From: Cupriavidus plantarum
Lineage (GTDB): Bacteria > Pseudomonadota > Gammaproteobacteria > Burkholderiales > Burkholderiaceae
Reading direction: 5' to 3'
DNA: 58,949 nucleotides
NCBI RefSeq assembly: GCF_905397285.1
Contig: NZ_CAJPUX010000015.1
Location: 1-58,949, forward strand
Of this stretch, positions 1-7,822 are shown piece by piece. A model generated the notes under the pieces. The model saw only the letters and a program-made list of their open reading frames with translations. It was not told the origin of the DNA and did not search any database. Position numbers and translations under genes: made by a program. Each line of letters opens with the position of its first letter. Within the stretch, counting starts at the first letter, position 1.

Positions 1-27
1 GACCTCCTCAGCGTGACAACCCCTTAT

Positions 28-142
28 GCCTGGTGACCATAGCGAGTTGGAACCACCCCTTCCCATCCCGAACAGGACCGTGAAACAACTCCGCGCCGAT
101 GATAGTGCGGACTACCCGTGTGAAAGTAGGTCATCGCCAGGC
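28..142 (+). rRNA. rrf: 5S ribosomal RNA
   Basis: The sequence has the 5S hallmarks: complementary ends (GCCTGGTGACC at 28-38 and GTCATCGCCAGGC near 130-142), the internal run CCCATCCCGAAC at about 63-74 (loop C region) and GAAAGTAGGTCATCGCCAGG at the 3' end. About 115 nt, the normal length. The preceding 27 bases are 23S-5S spacer, so this is the distal end of an rRNA operon transcribed on the plus strand. Confidence 0.97.
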
Positions 143-156
143 TCTTATGCTCAGAA

Positions 157-192
157 CCCCTCAGCGCACTCCGCTGAGGGGTTTTGTTTTTT
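157..192 (+). terminator. Rho-independent terminator of the rRNA operon
   Basis: Perfect 10-bp stem CCCCTCAGCG (157-166) / CGCTGAGGGG (172-181) with a 5-nt loop, followed by a T-rich tract TTTTGTTTTTT. It lies 14 bases after the 5S gene. Confidence 0.9.
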
Positions 193-220
193 ACGCTTCT
201 GATTCACGCTGCTGCATACC

Positions 221-517
221 ATGACCGCAGACACGACCGAAGACGATCCGTGCTGGTATCTCTATATGCTCGAGTGCGAGGGCAATTCGATCTATACCGG
301 CATTACGACGGACGTCGCGCGGCGGTATGCGGCCCATGTTGCCGGGATCGGTGCGAAATATACGCGCGCGCGCAAGCCGGTGCGCCTGCTTGGCTGGATG
401 CGGTTTGCCACGAAGTCCGAAGCGCTACGCGCGGAGATTGCCACGAAGCGGATGACGGCGGCGCAAAAGCGATTGTTCTGCGCGCAGCTGGAGTCTCCCG
501 CTTCCGGGAACCCGTGA
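221..517 (+). CDS. GIY-YIG nuclease superfamily protein (UPF0213/YhbQ-like)
   Basis: 98-residue protein, the normal size of the single-domain UPF0213 type. The GIY-YIG signature appears as YLYML near residues 14-18 and IYTGIT near 25-30. It is followed by the conserved Arg of DVARRY and by the Glu of LRAEIATKR, the expected metal-binding position. The gene lies just after the rRNA terminator and converges on ohr with a shared hairpin. The family contains endonuclease folds; the cellular role of these small stand-alone members is poorly known, so no specific DNA-repair function is claimed. The ATG at 221 leaves a complete domain. Confidence 0.88.
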   Translation: MTADTTEDDPCWYLYMLECEGNSIYTGITTDVARRYAAHVAGIGAKYTRARKPVRLLGWMRFATKSEALRAEIATKRMTAAQKRLFCAQLESPASGNP

Positions 518-537
518 TCGAGAATCCAAAAGACAAA

Positions 538-562
538 AACGCCGGCGCAAGCCGGCGTTTTT
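538..562. terminator. Bidirectional hairpin terminator between convergent genes
   Basis: AACGCCGGC-GCAA-GCCGGCGTT stem flanked by A-rich sequence on the left and TTTTTCTTTT on the right. It can serve both the GIY-YIG gene (plus) and ohr (minus). Confidence 0.85.
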
Positions 563-581
563 CTTTTGGAACCTTGCTCGA

Positions 582-1007
582 TCAGACCAGCGTCAGCGTG
601 ACTTCGATGTTGCCGCGCGTGGCGTTCGAGTACGGGCACACCTGGTGCGCGGCTTCGACCAGCTTCTGGGCGGCTTCGCGCTCGATGCCGGGCAGCGAGA
701 TCTTCAGTTCGGCCTGAATGCCGAAGCCTTGCGGAATCTGGCCGATGCCTACCGAGCCGTCGATCTTGGCGTCGGCCGGGATGGCGATCTTTTGCTGGCC
801 GGCCACGAAGCGGATCGCGCCCAGGAAGCAAGCGGAGTAGCCCGCGGCGAACAGCTGCTCGGGATTCAGGCCGTTGCCGGCACCGCCCATCTCCTTCGGT
901 ACCGCGAGCTTGACGTCGAGTTGGCCGTCGGACGTGACGGCGCGGCCGTCGCGGCCACCGGTGGCGGATGCATGGGCGGTGTAAAGGACTTTGTCCAGCT
1001 TGGTCAT
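582..1007 (-). CDS. ohr: Organic hydroperoxide resistance protein Ohr
   Basis: 141-residue OsmC/Ohr-family thiol peroxidase that reduces organic hydroperoxides. The two catalytic cysteines are visible: Cys60 in AAGYSACFLGAI and Cys124 in QVCPYSNATRGN. Opening residues MTKLDKVLYTAHASATGGRDG are typical of Ohr rather than OsmC. The ATG at 1007 is preceded by a good Shine-Dalgarno (CAGGAGCAAAGAA); an in-frame start further upstream (1064) only adds an atypical leader. It lies 72 nt downstream of ohrR on the same strand with no obvious operator between them, so the two may be cotranscribed. Confidence 0.95.
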   Translation of the reverse strand: MTKLDKVLYTAHASATGGRDGRAVTSDGQLDVKLAVPKEMGGAGNGLNPEQLFAAGYSACFLGAIRFVAGQQKIAIPADAKIDGSVGIGQIPQGFGIQAELKISLPGIEREAAQKLVEAAHQVCPYSNATRGNIEVTLTLV

Positions 1008-1079
1008 TTCTTTGCTCCTGGTTTCGTCGCCTGTCGAGGGCGGTTTGACGTCAAAGGGTTCCACGCCGCAGCGCGGTTT

Positions 1080-1550
1080 TCATCCATCGGTCCGCGCGTT
1101 CTCCAGCGTAGACCGCAATGCCTGCAAACGTAGTGTCAGCGCCTGAATTTCCTCGACGGAGCACTGCGTTGCGCATAACAACTTCTCCGGGATCCCAACC
1201 GCGCGCTGGCGAAGCTGCCAGCCCGCTTCGGTGAGTGTCACGATCACGCGGCGTTCGTCCGCGGGGTCGCGTTCCCGGCTTACCAGCGACATCGACTCGA
1301 GGCGCTTGAGAAGCGGGGTCAGCGTGCCGGAATCCAGCGACAGGCGCTGGCCCAGTTCCGATACGCTTAGCTTCTCGCATTCCCACAACACCATCATCAC
1401 CAGATACTGCGGATAAGTAAGCCCAAGCTCCCTGAGGATGGGCTTATATACCTTGGTCATGGCCAACGAACTCGAGTACAGCGCGAAGCAGAGCTGCTGG
1501 TCCAGCATCAGCAGCGACTCGGGCTTGGTGGGGGTGGTGTCGATGTCCAT
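1080..1550 (-). CDS. ohrR: MarR-family organic-peroxide sensor OhrR
   Basis: 156-residue winged-helix MarR protein. The redox-sensing cysteine of the OhrR subfamily is Cys21, in LDQQLCFALYSSSLAMTKVY. The TYPQYLVMMVLWE helix and the wing (SRERDPADERRVIVTLTEAG, near residues 93-112) are conserved. OhrR represses ohr and itself until its cysteine is oxidised by organic peroxide. A CAATT-C-AATTG palindrome lies 18 bp upstream of the start and fits its operator. Gene order ohrR then ohr on the same strand supports the assignment. Confidence 0.93.
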   Translation of the reverse strand: MDIDTTPTKPESLLMLDQQLCFALYSSSLAMTKVYKPILRELGLTYPQYLVMMVLWECEKLSVSELGQRLSLDSGTLTPLLKRLESMSLVSRERDPADERRVIVTLTEAGWQLRQRAVGIPEKLLCATQCSVEEIQALTLRLQALRSTLENARTDG

Positions 1551-1567
1551 GTCTGATATCTTATACG

Positions 1568-1578
1568 CAATTCAATTG
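1568..1578. promoter_or_regulatory. Candidate OhrR operator
   Basis: CAATT-C-AATTG palindrome within TATACGCAATTCAATTGTGT, directly upstream of ohrR. OhrR boxes described in other bacteria are AT-rich palindromes with AATT half-sites; the match here is by eye. Confidence 0.6.
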
Positions 1579-1727
1579 TGTGCAAGATAAATTTGGCGTT
1601 AGCCATGTTAGACGAAGGGTTGTTGAAGGCGTCCCGTTCTTTAAGTGTGATTTAAGTCTGCGTCCCTAGGATGACACTGTCGCGCTGGAATACCCCCGCG
1701 CAAAGGACATCAGAAAGGAAGAAGACC

Positions 1728-3188
1728 ATGATCCGCCAGACGCTTGCTCGCTCTGCCTTCGGTATCGCAGCACTCGCCGCCATCGCCGGGGGCTACACAT
1801 ATTTGCAGAAGGAAGTCATCACGCCGGGATACGCCGCGCCGGCGCCCGTCGTGGCTTCGGCATCGCCGGTGGCAGTTGCCACGCCGACCGACTTTTCGGC
1901 GATCGTCGATCAGTATGGCCCCGCGGTGGTCAACATCAGCGTGACCGCCCGCGCGCAGCGTACCTCGGCACAGGGTTCGGGTCTCGATCCGGACGATCCG
2001 CTCGCGCAATTCTTCAAGCGCTTCGGTCCGCAGTTCCAGGCACCGCAGCAACAGCAGCCGCAACTGGTACGCGGACTCGGCTCGGGCTTCATCGTCAATC
2101 CCGATGGCGTGATCCTGACGAACGCGCACGTCGTGGATAACGCGACCGAGGTGACCGTCAAGCTGACGGACCGCCGCGAGTTCAAGGCGAAGGTGCTGGG
2201 CGTCGATCCGCAGACCGACATCGCGGTGATCAAGATCGATGCAAAGGATCTGCCGACCGTGCGTCTCGGCGATCCGTCGAAGGTGCGGGTCGGCGAGCCG
2301 GTGGTGGCGATCGGTTCGCCATACGGTTTCGAGAACACGGTCACGGCGGGTATCGTCAGCGCGAAGTCGCGTTCGCTGCCTGACGACACGTACGTGCCGT
2401 TCATCCAGACCGACGTGGCCGTGAACCCCGGCAACTCGGGCGGACCGCTGTTCAACCAGCGTGGGGAAGTCATCGGCATCAACTCGCAGATCTATAGCCA
2501 GACCGGCGGTTATCAGGGACTGTCTTTCGCGATTCCCATCAACGTTGCGACGAAGGTCGAACAGCAACTCGTCGCGCATGGCAAGGTCACGCGCGGCCGT
2601 CTGGGTATCTCGGTGCAGGAAGTCAATCAGGCGCTGGCCCAGTCCTTCAACCTGCCGAAGCCTGCCGGTGCGCTGGTCAACTCGGTGGAGCCGGACAGCC
2701 CCGCCGCGAAGGCTGGCCTGAAGCCGGGCGACGTGATCGTTCAGCTGGGCGACGACGTGATCGACCACTCGGGCGATCTGCCGGAGCACGTGGCCGATAT
2801 CAAGCCCGGCACGGAGACGCAGCTGAAGGTCATCCGCAAGGGTGAGCCGCTGACGCTGGCGGTGAAGGTGGGCACGGCGAAGGAATCGGCCGTGGCGCAA
2901 AAGGGGAACCCGAACGACGCGGGTGGCAAGCTCGGCCTGGCCGTGCGGCCGCTGACGCCGAACGAGAAGCGTGACAGCGGCATCGACGGGGGCCTCGTCG
3001 TCGAGGACGTGGCAGGTCCGGCCGCGCGCGTCGGCATCCAGCCGGGCGACGTCATCCTGTCGCTGAACGGTACGCCGATCAGCTCGGCGGACCAGCTGAA
3101 GTCGCTCGTGTCGAAGGCGGGCAAGCAGGTCGCACTGCTGGTCCAGCGCGACGACGCGCGCATCTTCATCCCGCTCGATCTCGGCTGA
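1728..3188 (+). CDS. DegP/HtrA (Do) family periplasmic serine endoprotease
   Basis: 486-residue precursor: N-terminal signal or membrane anchor (about residues 4-25), trypsin-like protease domain, then two PDZ domains (about 270-360 and 390-480). The catalytic triad is His134 (TNAHVV), Asp164 (QTDIAVIK) and Ser237 (NPGNSGGPLF). It would degrade or hold misfolded envelope proteins, including outer-membrane proteins in transit. The ATG at 1728 is chosen because GGAAGAAGACC precedes it and a signal peptide follows at once; an upstream in-frame ATG at 1671 would add 19 residues. Divergent from ohrR. The region after the stop holds a long inverted repeat. Confidence 0.94.
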   Translation: MIRQTLARSAFGIAALAAIAGGYTYLQKEVITPGYAAPAPVVASASPVAVATPTDFSAIVDQYGPAVVNISVTARAQRTSAQGSGLDPDDPLAQFFKRFGPQFQAPQQQQPQLVRGLGSGFIVNPDGVILTNAHVVDNATEVTVKLTDRREFKAKVLGVDPQTDIAVIKIDAKDLPTVRLGDPSKVRVGEPVVAIGSPYGFENTVTAGIVSAKSRSLPDDTYVPFIQTDVAVNPGNSGGPLFNQRGEVIGINSQIYSQTGGYQGLSFAIPINVATKVEQQLVAHGKVTRGRLGISVQEVNQALAQSFNLPKPAGALVNSVEPDSPAAKAGLKPGDVIVQLGDDVIDHSGDLPEHVADIKPGTETQLKVIRKGEPLTLAVKVGTAKESAVAQKGNPNDAGGKLGLAVRPLTPNEKRDSGIDGGLVVEDVAGPAARVGIQPGDVILSLNGTPISSADQLKSLVSKAGKQVALLVQRDDARIFIPLDLG

Positions 3189-3195
3189 TCGACGT

Positions 3196-3230
3196 GCCTC
3201 GGGTGACGCGGTTTACGCTGCACCCGAGGC
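3196..3230. terminator. Inverted repeat after the HtrA gene, possible terminator
   Basis: GCCTCGGGTG (3196-3205) pairs perfectly with CACCCGAGGC (3221-3230) across a 15-nt loop, seven bases after the stop codon. There is no T tract, so intrinsic termination is uncertain. Confidence 0.45.
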
Positions 3231-3283
3231 AGGTATACGTCAGGTATACGCCGACGTAAACCACAGGTATACGGGGCGTATAC
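3230..3283. repeat. Cluster of GTATAC palindromes
   Basis: CAGGTATACG occurs at 3230-3239, 3241-3250 and 3264-3273, and a fourth CGTATAC at 3277-3283. Each contains the 6-bp palindrome GTATAC. The cluster lies 156 bp upstream of the small gene at 3439 and could be an operator array; no known factor is recognised. Confidence 0.6.
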
Positions 3284-3438
3284 ATACCCGCAAAGCCTTG
3301 CCAGAGGCCGATTTCAAGCCAACAAAACACACCCGAAGCGCGCGCGAACAGGTATGATCACGACTGCGATGCATGAAGCGTGTGGTGATCTCGGTCACCA
3401 CGTCTGGTTCCTGCTGAATCGACAGAAGAAGGAAGTCT

Positions 3439-3780
3439 ATGCAGTTGGATTTCAACCGCGCTCCCCTGACCTCCGGTACCACCCCCGGTACCGAGCGTGT
3501 CCGGCAATCGCCGGGCAAGTCAGCCGGAAGCGCAGCGTCTCCGCGCAGGCGCAAGAAGGTCGAGCCGCCTCACTGGGAGCGCGGCTATCGTTCCCACTAC
3601 TACCGTAACGATCGTGGCGAGAAGCTCGGCGAGGTCCGGCTGTCCGATCGCGGGGAATTGCCCGTCGTTTATCGCTGGGCCGCCGGCAACTATTCGGGTG
3701 CCGAGGGTTCGCTCGTCCATGCGCGTGCGCGCGTCGAGGAAACCGTGGGCTTCGGGATGCGTCAACTGTCGCTGTTCTGA
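3439..3780 (+). CDS. Hypothetical protein, basic N-terminal tail
   Basis: 113-residue protein of unknown function. The N-terminal ~45 residues are Pro/Ser/Arg-rich and look disordered. They include the basic patch PRRRKK, followed by a more ordered part with HWERGYRSHYYRNDRGEKLG and a C-terminal ARARVEETVGFGMRQLSLF. No signal peptide or membrane segment. AAGGAAGTCT before the ATG at 3439 is a good ribosome-binding site, and codon use resembles its neighbours, so it is likely real. An upstream cluster of GTATAC palindromes may control it. It converges on the MFS gene. Confidence 0.7.
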   Translation: MQLDFNRAPLTSGTTPGTERVRQSPGKSAGSAASPRRRKKVEPPHWERGYRSHYYRNDRGEKLGEVRLSDRGELPVVYRWAAGNYSGAEGSLVHARARVEETVGFGMRQLSLF

Positions 3781-3835
3781 CCCCGGACGATAGAGATCGA
3801 CGTTAGAGGCCAGCGACATTCTCAAGCGGACTTGC

Positions 3836-5230
3836 CTAGTCGAGCCGCCGTTGTACCAGCATGAACACTGCCGCGACCAGCGACAGTGCGGCGACAAGCC
3901 GGTAAAGATCTCCGCAGGCCACCAGACGCGCCTGCTGTTCCATGACCGCGAACTGCCGGTTCTGGAGCAGTACTGCCCCCAGCCCCGACGCAAACGAGCT
4001 CGCGACCTGCCGCAACAGGTTCTTGCTGCGATAGCCATGACCGAAATCTTCCGCGCTCAGCGAACGGAACGTCAGGCCCGCGATCGGGATGATCACCATC
4101 ACGCCGAACAGGCCCTTGCCCAGCAGTCCCCACAGCATGGCCGACGGACCGGCCTCGGGCGAGAGGCGCGAGAAATACCACGATGACGCGGCCATCACGA
4201 GCAGGCCCGCGACCATGACGGGCTTCTTGCGCGGCAGCCGTCGCGCGAGCCGCAGGTAGATGAGAATGCCGATCAGGCTGACGGTCGCCGCGAAGGTGTT
4301 GAGCCAGCCGGTGGTCGCCAGCGGAACGTGCAGCGCCTGCTCCGCGAGGACGGGAAAAACATAGCCGCTGAGGTTGCTGATCAGGTAGTACACGAAGTAC
4401 ATGGCCAGCCCGGTGAGGTACACCGGGTCGCGAAGGCCGCGCAGGCGCAGCATCGGTGCGGCATGGTGCCATTGCCGCCAGAGGAATGTGCCGAGCAGCA
4501 ACAGGGCGATGCCGGCGGCGATGGCGAGCCGCAGGGGATGCGAGAAGACGTCGAAGCGCGCGGTGGCGAGCACGGACTGGAGCGTCACGATGGCGGCGCC
4601 GAACAGCAGCAGCGGGCCGAGCGCAAGGCGGTCGGTGTCGCTCGCTGCCTCCGCATCCGGAAGCAACCGCCACGCGCCGATCGCTGCAACGATGGCGAAG
4701 GGCAGCACGCCGAAGAACACGTCGCGCCAGACACCGCGCTCGACGAGTTCCGCCGCGAAGGCGGGAGCGAGTGCGGAGGCCCCGAAGATGCCGAGCATGA
4801 AGATCTTGATCGCGCGCGGGCGGTCCGCGGCGCCGAACAGGACGTTCACGAGGATGCGGCAACTGGTGAACAGCGCGCCGCCGCCGAAGCCTTGAACGAA
4901 GCGGGCCACGAGCATCTGCGCCAGCGACGTGCTGGAACCCGCCCCGATCGTGCCCGCGATGAATGCGAGCAGCGCCGCGGTCAGGTAGCGGCGATAGCCG
5001 AATCGACGGGCGAACCAGTTCTGCTTGAGAATCATGAGCATGCTGCCGACCGCGTACGCGGCCTGCACGAGCGCAAAGCTGCGCTCATCCGCATGGATGC
5101 CGCCGACGATGTGCGTCGACGCGAAGACGAACATGATGTTCTCGAGGAACTCGACGCCGGTGGCGAGTCCGAGCAGGATCATCAGCAGCGTCTGCCGCTG
5201 CCGGTGGGTCAGCCAGCGGCTCTGCCGCAT
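3836..5230 (-). CDS. MFS transporter, drug-efflux type
   Basis: 464-residue integral membrane protein with about 12-14 hydrophobic segments. It has a major-facilitator pattern: a first helix at LLMILLGLATGVEFLENIMFVF, the loop NWFARRFGYRRYL after TM2, and the helix with RFVQGFGGGALF. It resembles EmrB/DHA2-type proton-driven efflux pumps, though the substrate cannot be read from sequence. ATG at 5230 is used because it starts 2 nt after the stop of the upstream MarR gene. The two form a tight operon, suggesting the MarR protein controls export of a toxic compound. Confidence 0.88.
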   Translation of the reverse strand: MRQSRWLTHRQRQTLLMILLGLATGVEFLENIMFVFASTHIVGGIHADERSFALVQAAYAVGSMLMILKQNWFARRFGYRRYLTAALLAFIAGTIGAGSSTSLAQMLVARFVQGFGGGALFTSCRILVNVLFGAADRPRAIKIFMLGIFGASALAPAFAAELVERGVWRDVFFGVLPFAIVAAIGAWRLLPDAEAASDTDRLALGPLLLFGAAIVTLQSVLATARFDVFSHPLRLAIAAGIALLLLGTFLWRQWHHAAPMLRLRGLRDPVYLTGLAMYFVYYLISNLSGYVFPVLAEQALHVPLATTGWLNTFAATVSLIGILIYLRLARRLPRKKPVMVAGLLVMAASSWYFSRLSPEAGPSAMLWGLLGKGLFGVMVIIPIAGLTFRSLSAEDFGHGYRSKNLLRQVASSFASGLGAVLLQNRQFAVMEQQARLVACGDLYRLVAALSLVAAVFMLVQRRLD

Positions 5231-5232
5231 CG

Positions 5233-5736
5233 TCACGGCTGCCCGGCCTCGGCTTCCAGCGCGGCGAGGGTCTGGTGGAGCTTGTTGAGGGAACGCGTGG
5301 CGGCGGTCAGGCCGCTGTCGCCGAACGGGGCCCATGCTTCGCCGTAGGCCGCATGCACGGCCGGGATTGCGCGATCGAGCAGCCGCTGCCCTGCCGCCGT
5401 GAGGCTGAGCTCCAGGCTGCGGCGGTCTTGCGTCGACGCGGTGCGCCGAACGAGTCCGCGCGCCTCCAGGCGATCCACGAGGCGCGTCATCTGCGTGCGC
5501 GTGGCGTCGATGGCGACGCCGAGCTCGGACGGAATGGTGGGCTCGCCGGCATCGATCGCAAGCATGCTGAGCACGAGGTACTGGCCGAGATCGAGATCGA
5601 ACCTCGCGAGCGCGCGTTCGATATGGTTGCGCAACAGCCGCGCCGATCGAAGCAGCAGGCGGGAGGCGAGAATGAGGTCGCGCGGCGCCTCGGGGTGCTG
5701 CTCGCAGAAACGGTCGATGCGGCGTTCGAACGACAT
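5233..5736 (-). CDS. MarR-family transcriptional regulator
   Basis: 167-residue winged-helix regulator. The recognition helix region IPSELGVAIDATRTQMTRLVDRLEARGLV (about 68-96) and the wing RTASTQDRRSLELSLTAAG (about 98-116) are canonical MarR. It is the first gene of a two-gene operon with the MFS transporter and sits next to a 27-bp near-perfect inverted repeat at its own promoter. Autoregulated repression of the efflux pump, relieved by ligand, is the likely logic (inference). Confidence 0.92.
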   Translation of the reverse strand: MSFERRIDRFCEQHPEAPRDLILASRLLLRSARLLRNHIERALARFDLDLGQYLVLSMLAIDAGEPTIPSELGVAIDATRTQMTRLVDRLEARGLVRRTASTQDRRSLELSLTAAGQRLLDRAIPAVHAAYGEAWAPFGDSGLTAATRSLNKLHQTLAALEAEAGQP

Positions 5737-5742
5737 AGTTTA

Positions 5743-5769
5743 TTTCATCCGTAATAGTTACGTATGAAA
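5743..5769. promoter_or_regulatory. Inverted-repeat operator of the MarR-MFS operon
   Basis: TTTCATCCGTAA (5743-5754) and TTACGTATGAAA (5758-5769) are inverted copies with one mismatch and a 3-nt centre, just upstream of the MarR start at 5736. Size and position fit a MarR dimer site overlapping the promoter. Confidence 0.7.
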
Positions 5770-5809
5770 TTATATGCACCGGCTTCCCGGGTGGCAATGG
5801 CCTTGGTGT

Positions 5810-7822
5810 TCAGCGTTGCCGGATGGAAAGGATGACCTCGCACAATGCCCGATGGAGCGCGGCGAGGCTGCCGGGGCCGGCTGCGGGCGGCGCGCCGTAG
5901 CGCAAGCGCACGTATTCGGCGGTAAAGGCGTGGAGGGCTGGCGCCGCCTGCGGCATCGCGGCAGCGGCGCGCTGCGCGAACGCCTGCGGCCCTTCGGCGG
6001 CGCCGCGTTCGTAGCCGCGCTTTGCCAGTTCGCGGCAAAAGCGCGCGTACATCGCCTGCAGCGGATCCAGCCGCTGGCGGCGCAGCCACAGCGGGACCAG
6101 GCCTATCAGCGTCAGCGAGGCGAGGCCCATCATCAGGATTTGCGGCAGGCGGTCGTCCATGCCGAACTGTCGCAGCAGCGCCATCTGGCGATCGCGATCG
6201 TAATCGAGGATCCAGCGCTGCCACGTGTACATCAGGCCGTCGAAGCTCCAGCGCAGGTCGCGTAGCCAGCCCGGTGTCCGCAAGGCGCGCACCGCGTCGG
6301 CCTCGTCGCCCGCGAGCGCCGCATCGACGCCCTCTTCCACGCGGCTCGGGGCGACCGCGCTGGTTGGATCCACGCGCACCCAGCCGCGGCCATCGATCCA
6401 GACTTCGGCCCACGCATGCGCGTCGGACTGCCGCACGATGTAGTGCCTGCCGATGGTGTTGTACTCACCGCCCTGATAGCCCGTGACCACGCGCGCGGGT
6501 ACGCCGGCCGCTCGCATCAGAAACACGAAGCTGCTCGCATAATGTTCGCAGAATCCGCGGTGCGTATCGAACACGAACGAATCGACCTGCTGGCTGCCAA
6601 GTGGCGGCGGGGAGAGCGTGTAGTAGAACGCTTCGCCGGCAAAGACGCGCAGCGCGGCCTGCACGCGCTGCCACGGATCGGCTACCGTCTCGGCCCACCG
6701 CGCGGCGAGGGCGCGGCTGCGCGGGTTGCCCGGGGGGAGCTCCAGCGCGAGGGCGCGGATGCGTGGCGGCAGGGTTGCGGACGAGGCAGCGCCATGCTCG
6801 AACGTCGAGCGTGCGCGGTAGCGGACCGCGCGGTCGATGGGCGCGCGCGCGAAGAATTCGCCGTCGTAAGACATGCGTGCTTCTGGCATGCCGGAAAGCG
6901 CGATGCCGCGGTCGAGCAGATAGAGCCACGATTGCTGGCTGGCCTCGAGCGTCACCGAGTAGTCCCGCATGCCTGCCGGCGCGGGCGTGGCGACATCGGA
7001 TGCGTCGTCGCGGAGGACGGGGGCGGCGCGTACCAGGCGCTGCTGTTCGAGTGTCCGCCATTGCTGGCCGTCGTAATGCCAGAGTATCAGCGCGCGCCAG
7101 TAGAGCGCGCTGGGCGGCAGCGGATCGCCACTCATGTCGGCGCGAAACGCGACCTCGGTCGAGCGGATCAACTCACCGATACTGCCGGGGCGCATCGTGT
7201 CCGTAATGCCCGTCTTGCCTGTCGATTCCGATTGCGGCAGCCGCCACAGCGGATGGTCCAGGCGGGGGAACAGCACAAACAGGAACAGCGCCCAGGGCAG
7301 GCCGATCAGCGCCATGCGGCCCAGCAGCGGCCAGATCGCCAGCCGCCCGCGCGCCTCGGGGTGATGGAGCAGCAGCCAGTTGCGCAGTACCCATGCGCCG
7401 ATGGCCATGCTGTATAGCGCGAGCCAGAACGGCTGGTCGGTCAGATAGAGGGTAAGCAGCAGATAGAACGATAGCTGCGTGACGATCGTCGCATCCGACA
7501 GCGCCCGGCATTCGAGCAGCTTGAGGATGACGAACGCGCCAAGCAGCGCGACGCAGAGATCGCGGCCGAGGCTGCCCCCGGCCTGCCAGACGAGGGCGGC
7601 CGAAGTCGCGAGTACGAGCATCGCGACGACGGCCAGCATCGTGCGCGAGGGCAGCGGGGCGCGCTGGCGCCACAGCAGCCAGCGCCATGCCATCAGCACG
7701 ACGAGCAACAGGCTGACCGAGACCGGCAGCGTGCGGGCCTGCGGCGCGAGCACGAGCGCGAGCTGGCCCATCAGCATGCCGTGTTCCTGATGCGCGAGCG
7801 GGCGGAGGCGGGCGGCGGTCAT
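5810..7822 (-). CDS. TgpA-like transmembrane transglutaminase (DUF3488/transglutaminase-like)
   Basis: 670-residue protein. The first ~200 residues hold several hydrophobic helices (for example TLPVSVSLLLVVLMAWRWLL and IGLPWALFLFVLFP). A periplasmic transglutaminase-like domain follows, with Cys in RGFCEHYASS (about residue 424), His in QSDAHAWAEVW and Asp in VRVDPTSA, the Cys-His-Asp triad. A last membrane helix and a cytoplasmic C-terminal tail complete the TgpA layout. The ATG at 7822 overlaps the stop of the DUF58 gene as ATGA, so translation is coupled. Third gene of a MoxR-DUF58-TgpA operon. Its substrate is unknown. Confidence 0.9.
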   Translation of the reverse strand: MTAARLRPLAHQEHGMLMGQLALVLAPQARTLPVSVSLLLVVLMAWRWLLWRQRAPLPSRTMLAVVAMLVLATSAALVWQAGGSLGRDLCVALLGAFVILKLLECRALSDATIVTQLSFYLLLTLYLTDQPFWLALYSMAIGAWVLRNWLLLHHPEARGRLAIWPLLGRMALIGLPWALFLFVLFPRLDHPLWRLPQSESTGKTGITDTMRPGSIGELIRSTEVAFRADMSGDPLPPSALYWRALILWHYDGQQWRTLEQQRLVRAAPVLRDDASDVATPAPAGMRDYSVTLEASQQSWLYLLDRGIALSGMPEARMSYDGEFFARAPIDRAVRYRARSTFEHGAASSATLPPRIRALALELPPGNPRSRALAARWAETVADPWQRVQAALRVFAGEAFYYTLSPPPLGSQQVDSFVFDTHRGFCEHYASSFVFLMRAAGVPARVVTGYQGGEYNTIGRHYIVRQSDAHAWAEVWIDGRGWVRVDPTSAVAPSRVEEGVDAALAGDEADAVRALRTPGWLRDLRWSFDGLMYTWQRWILDYDRDRQMALLRQFGMDDRLPQILMMGLASLTLIGLVPLWLRRQRLDPLQAMYARFCRELAKRGYERGAAEGPQAFAQRAAAAMPQAAPALHAFTAEYVRLRYGAPPAAGPGSLAALHRALCEVILSIRQR

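Noticed and set aside
4328..5347. Long open frames opposite the MFS/MarR genes
   Set aside because: Shadow frames of GC-rich genes; the minus-strand products have clear MFS and MarR motifs.
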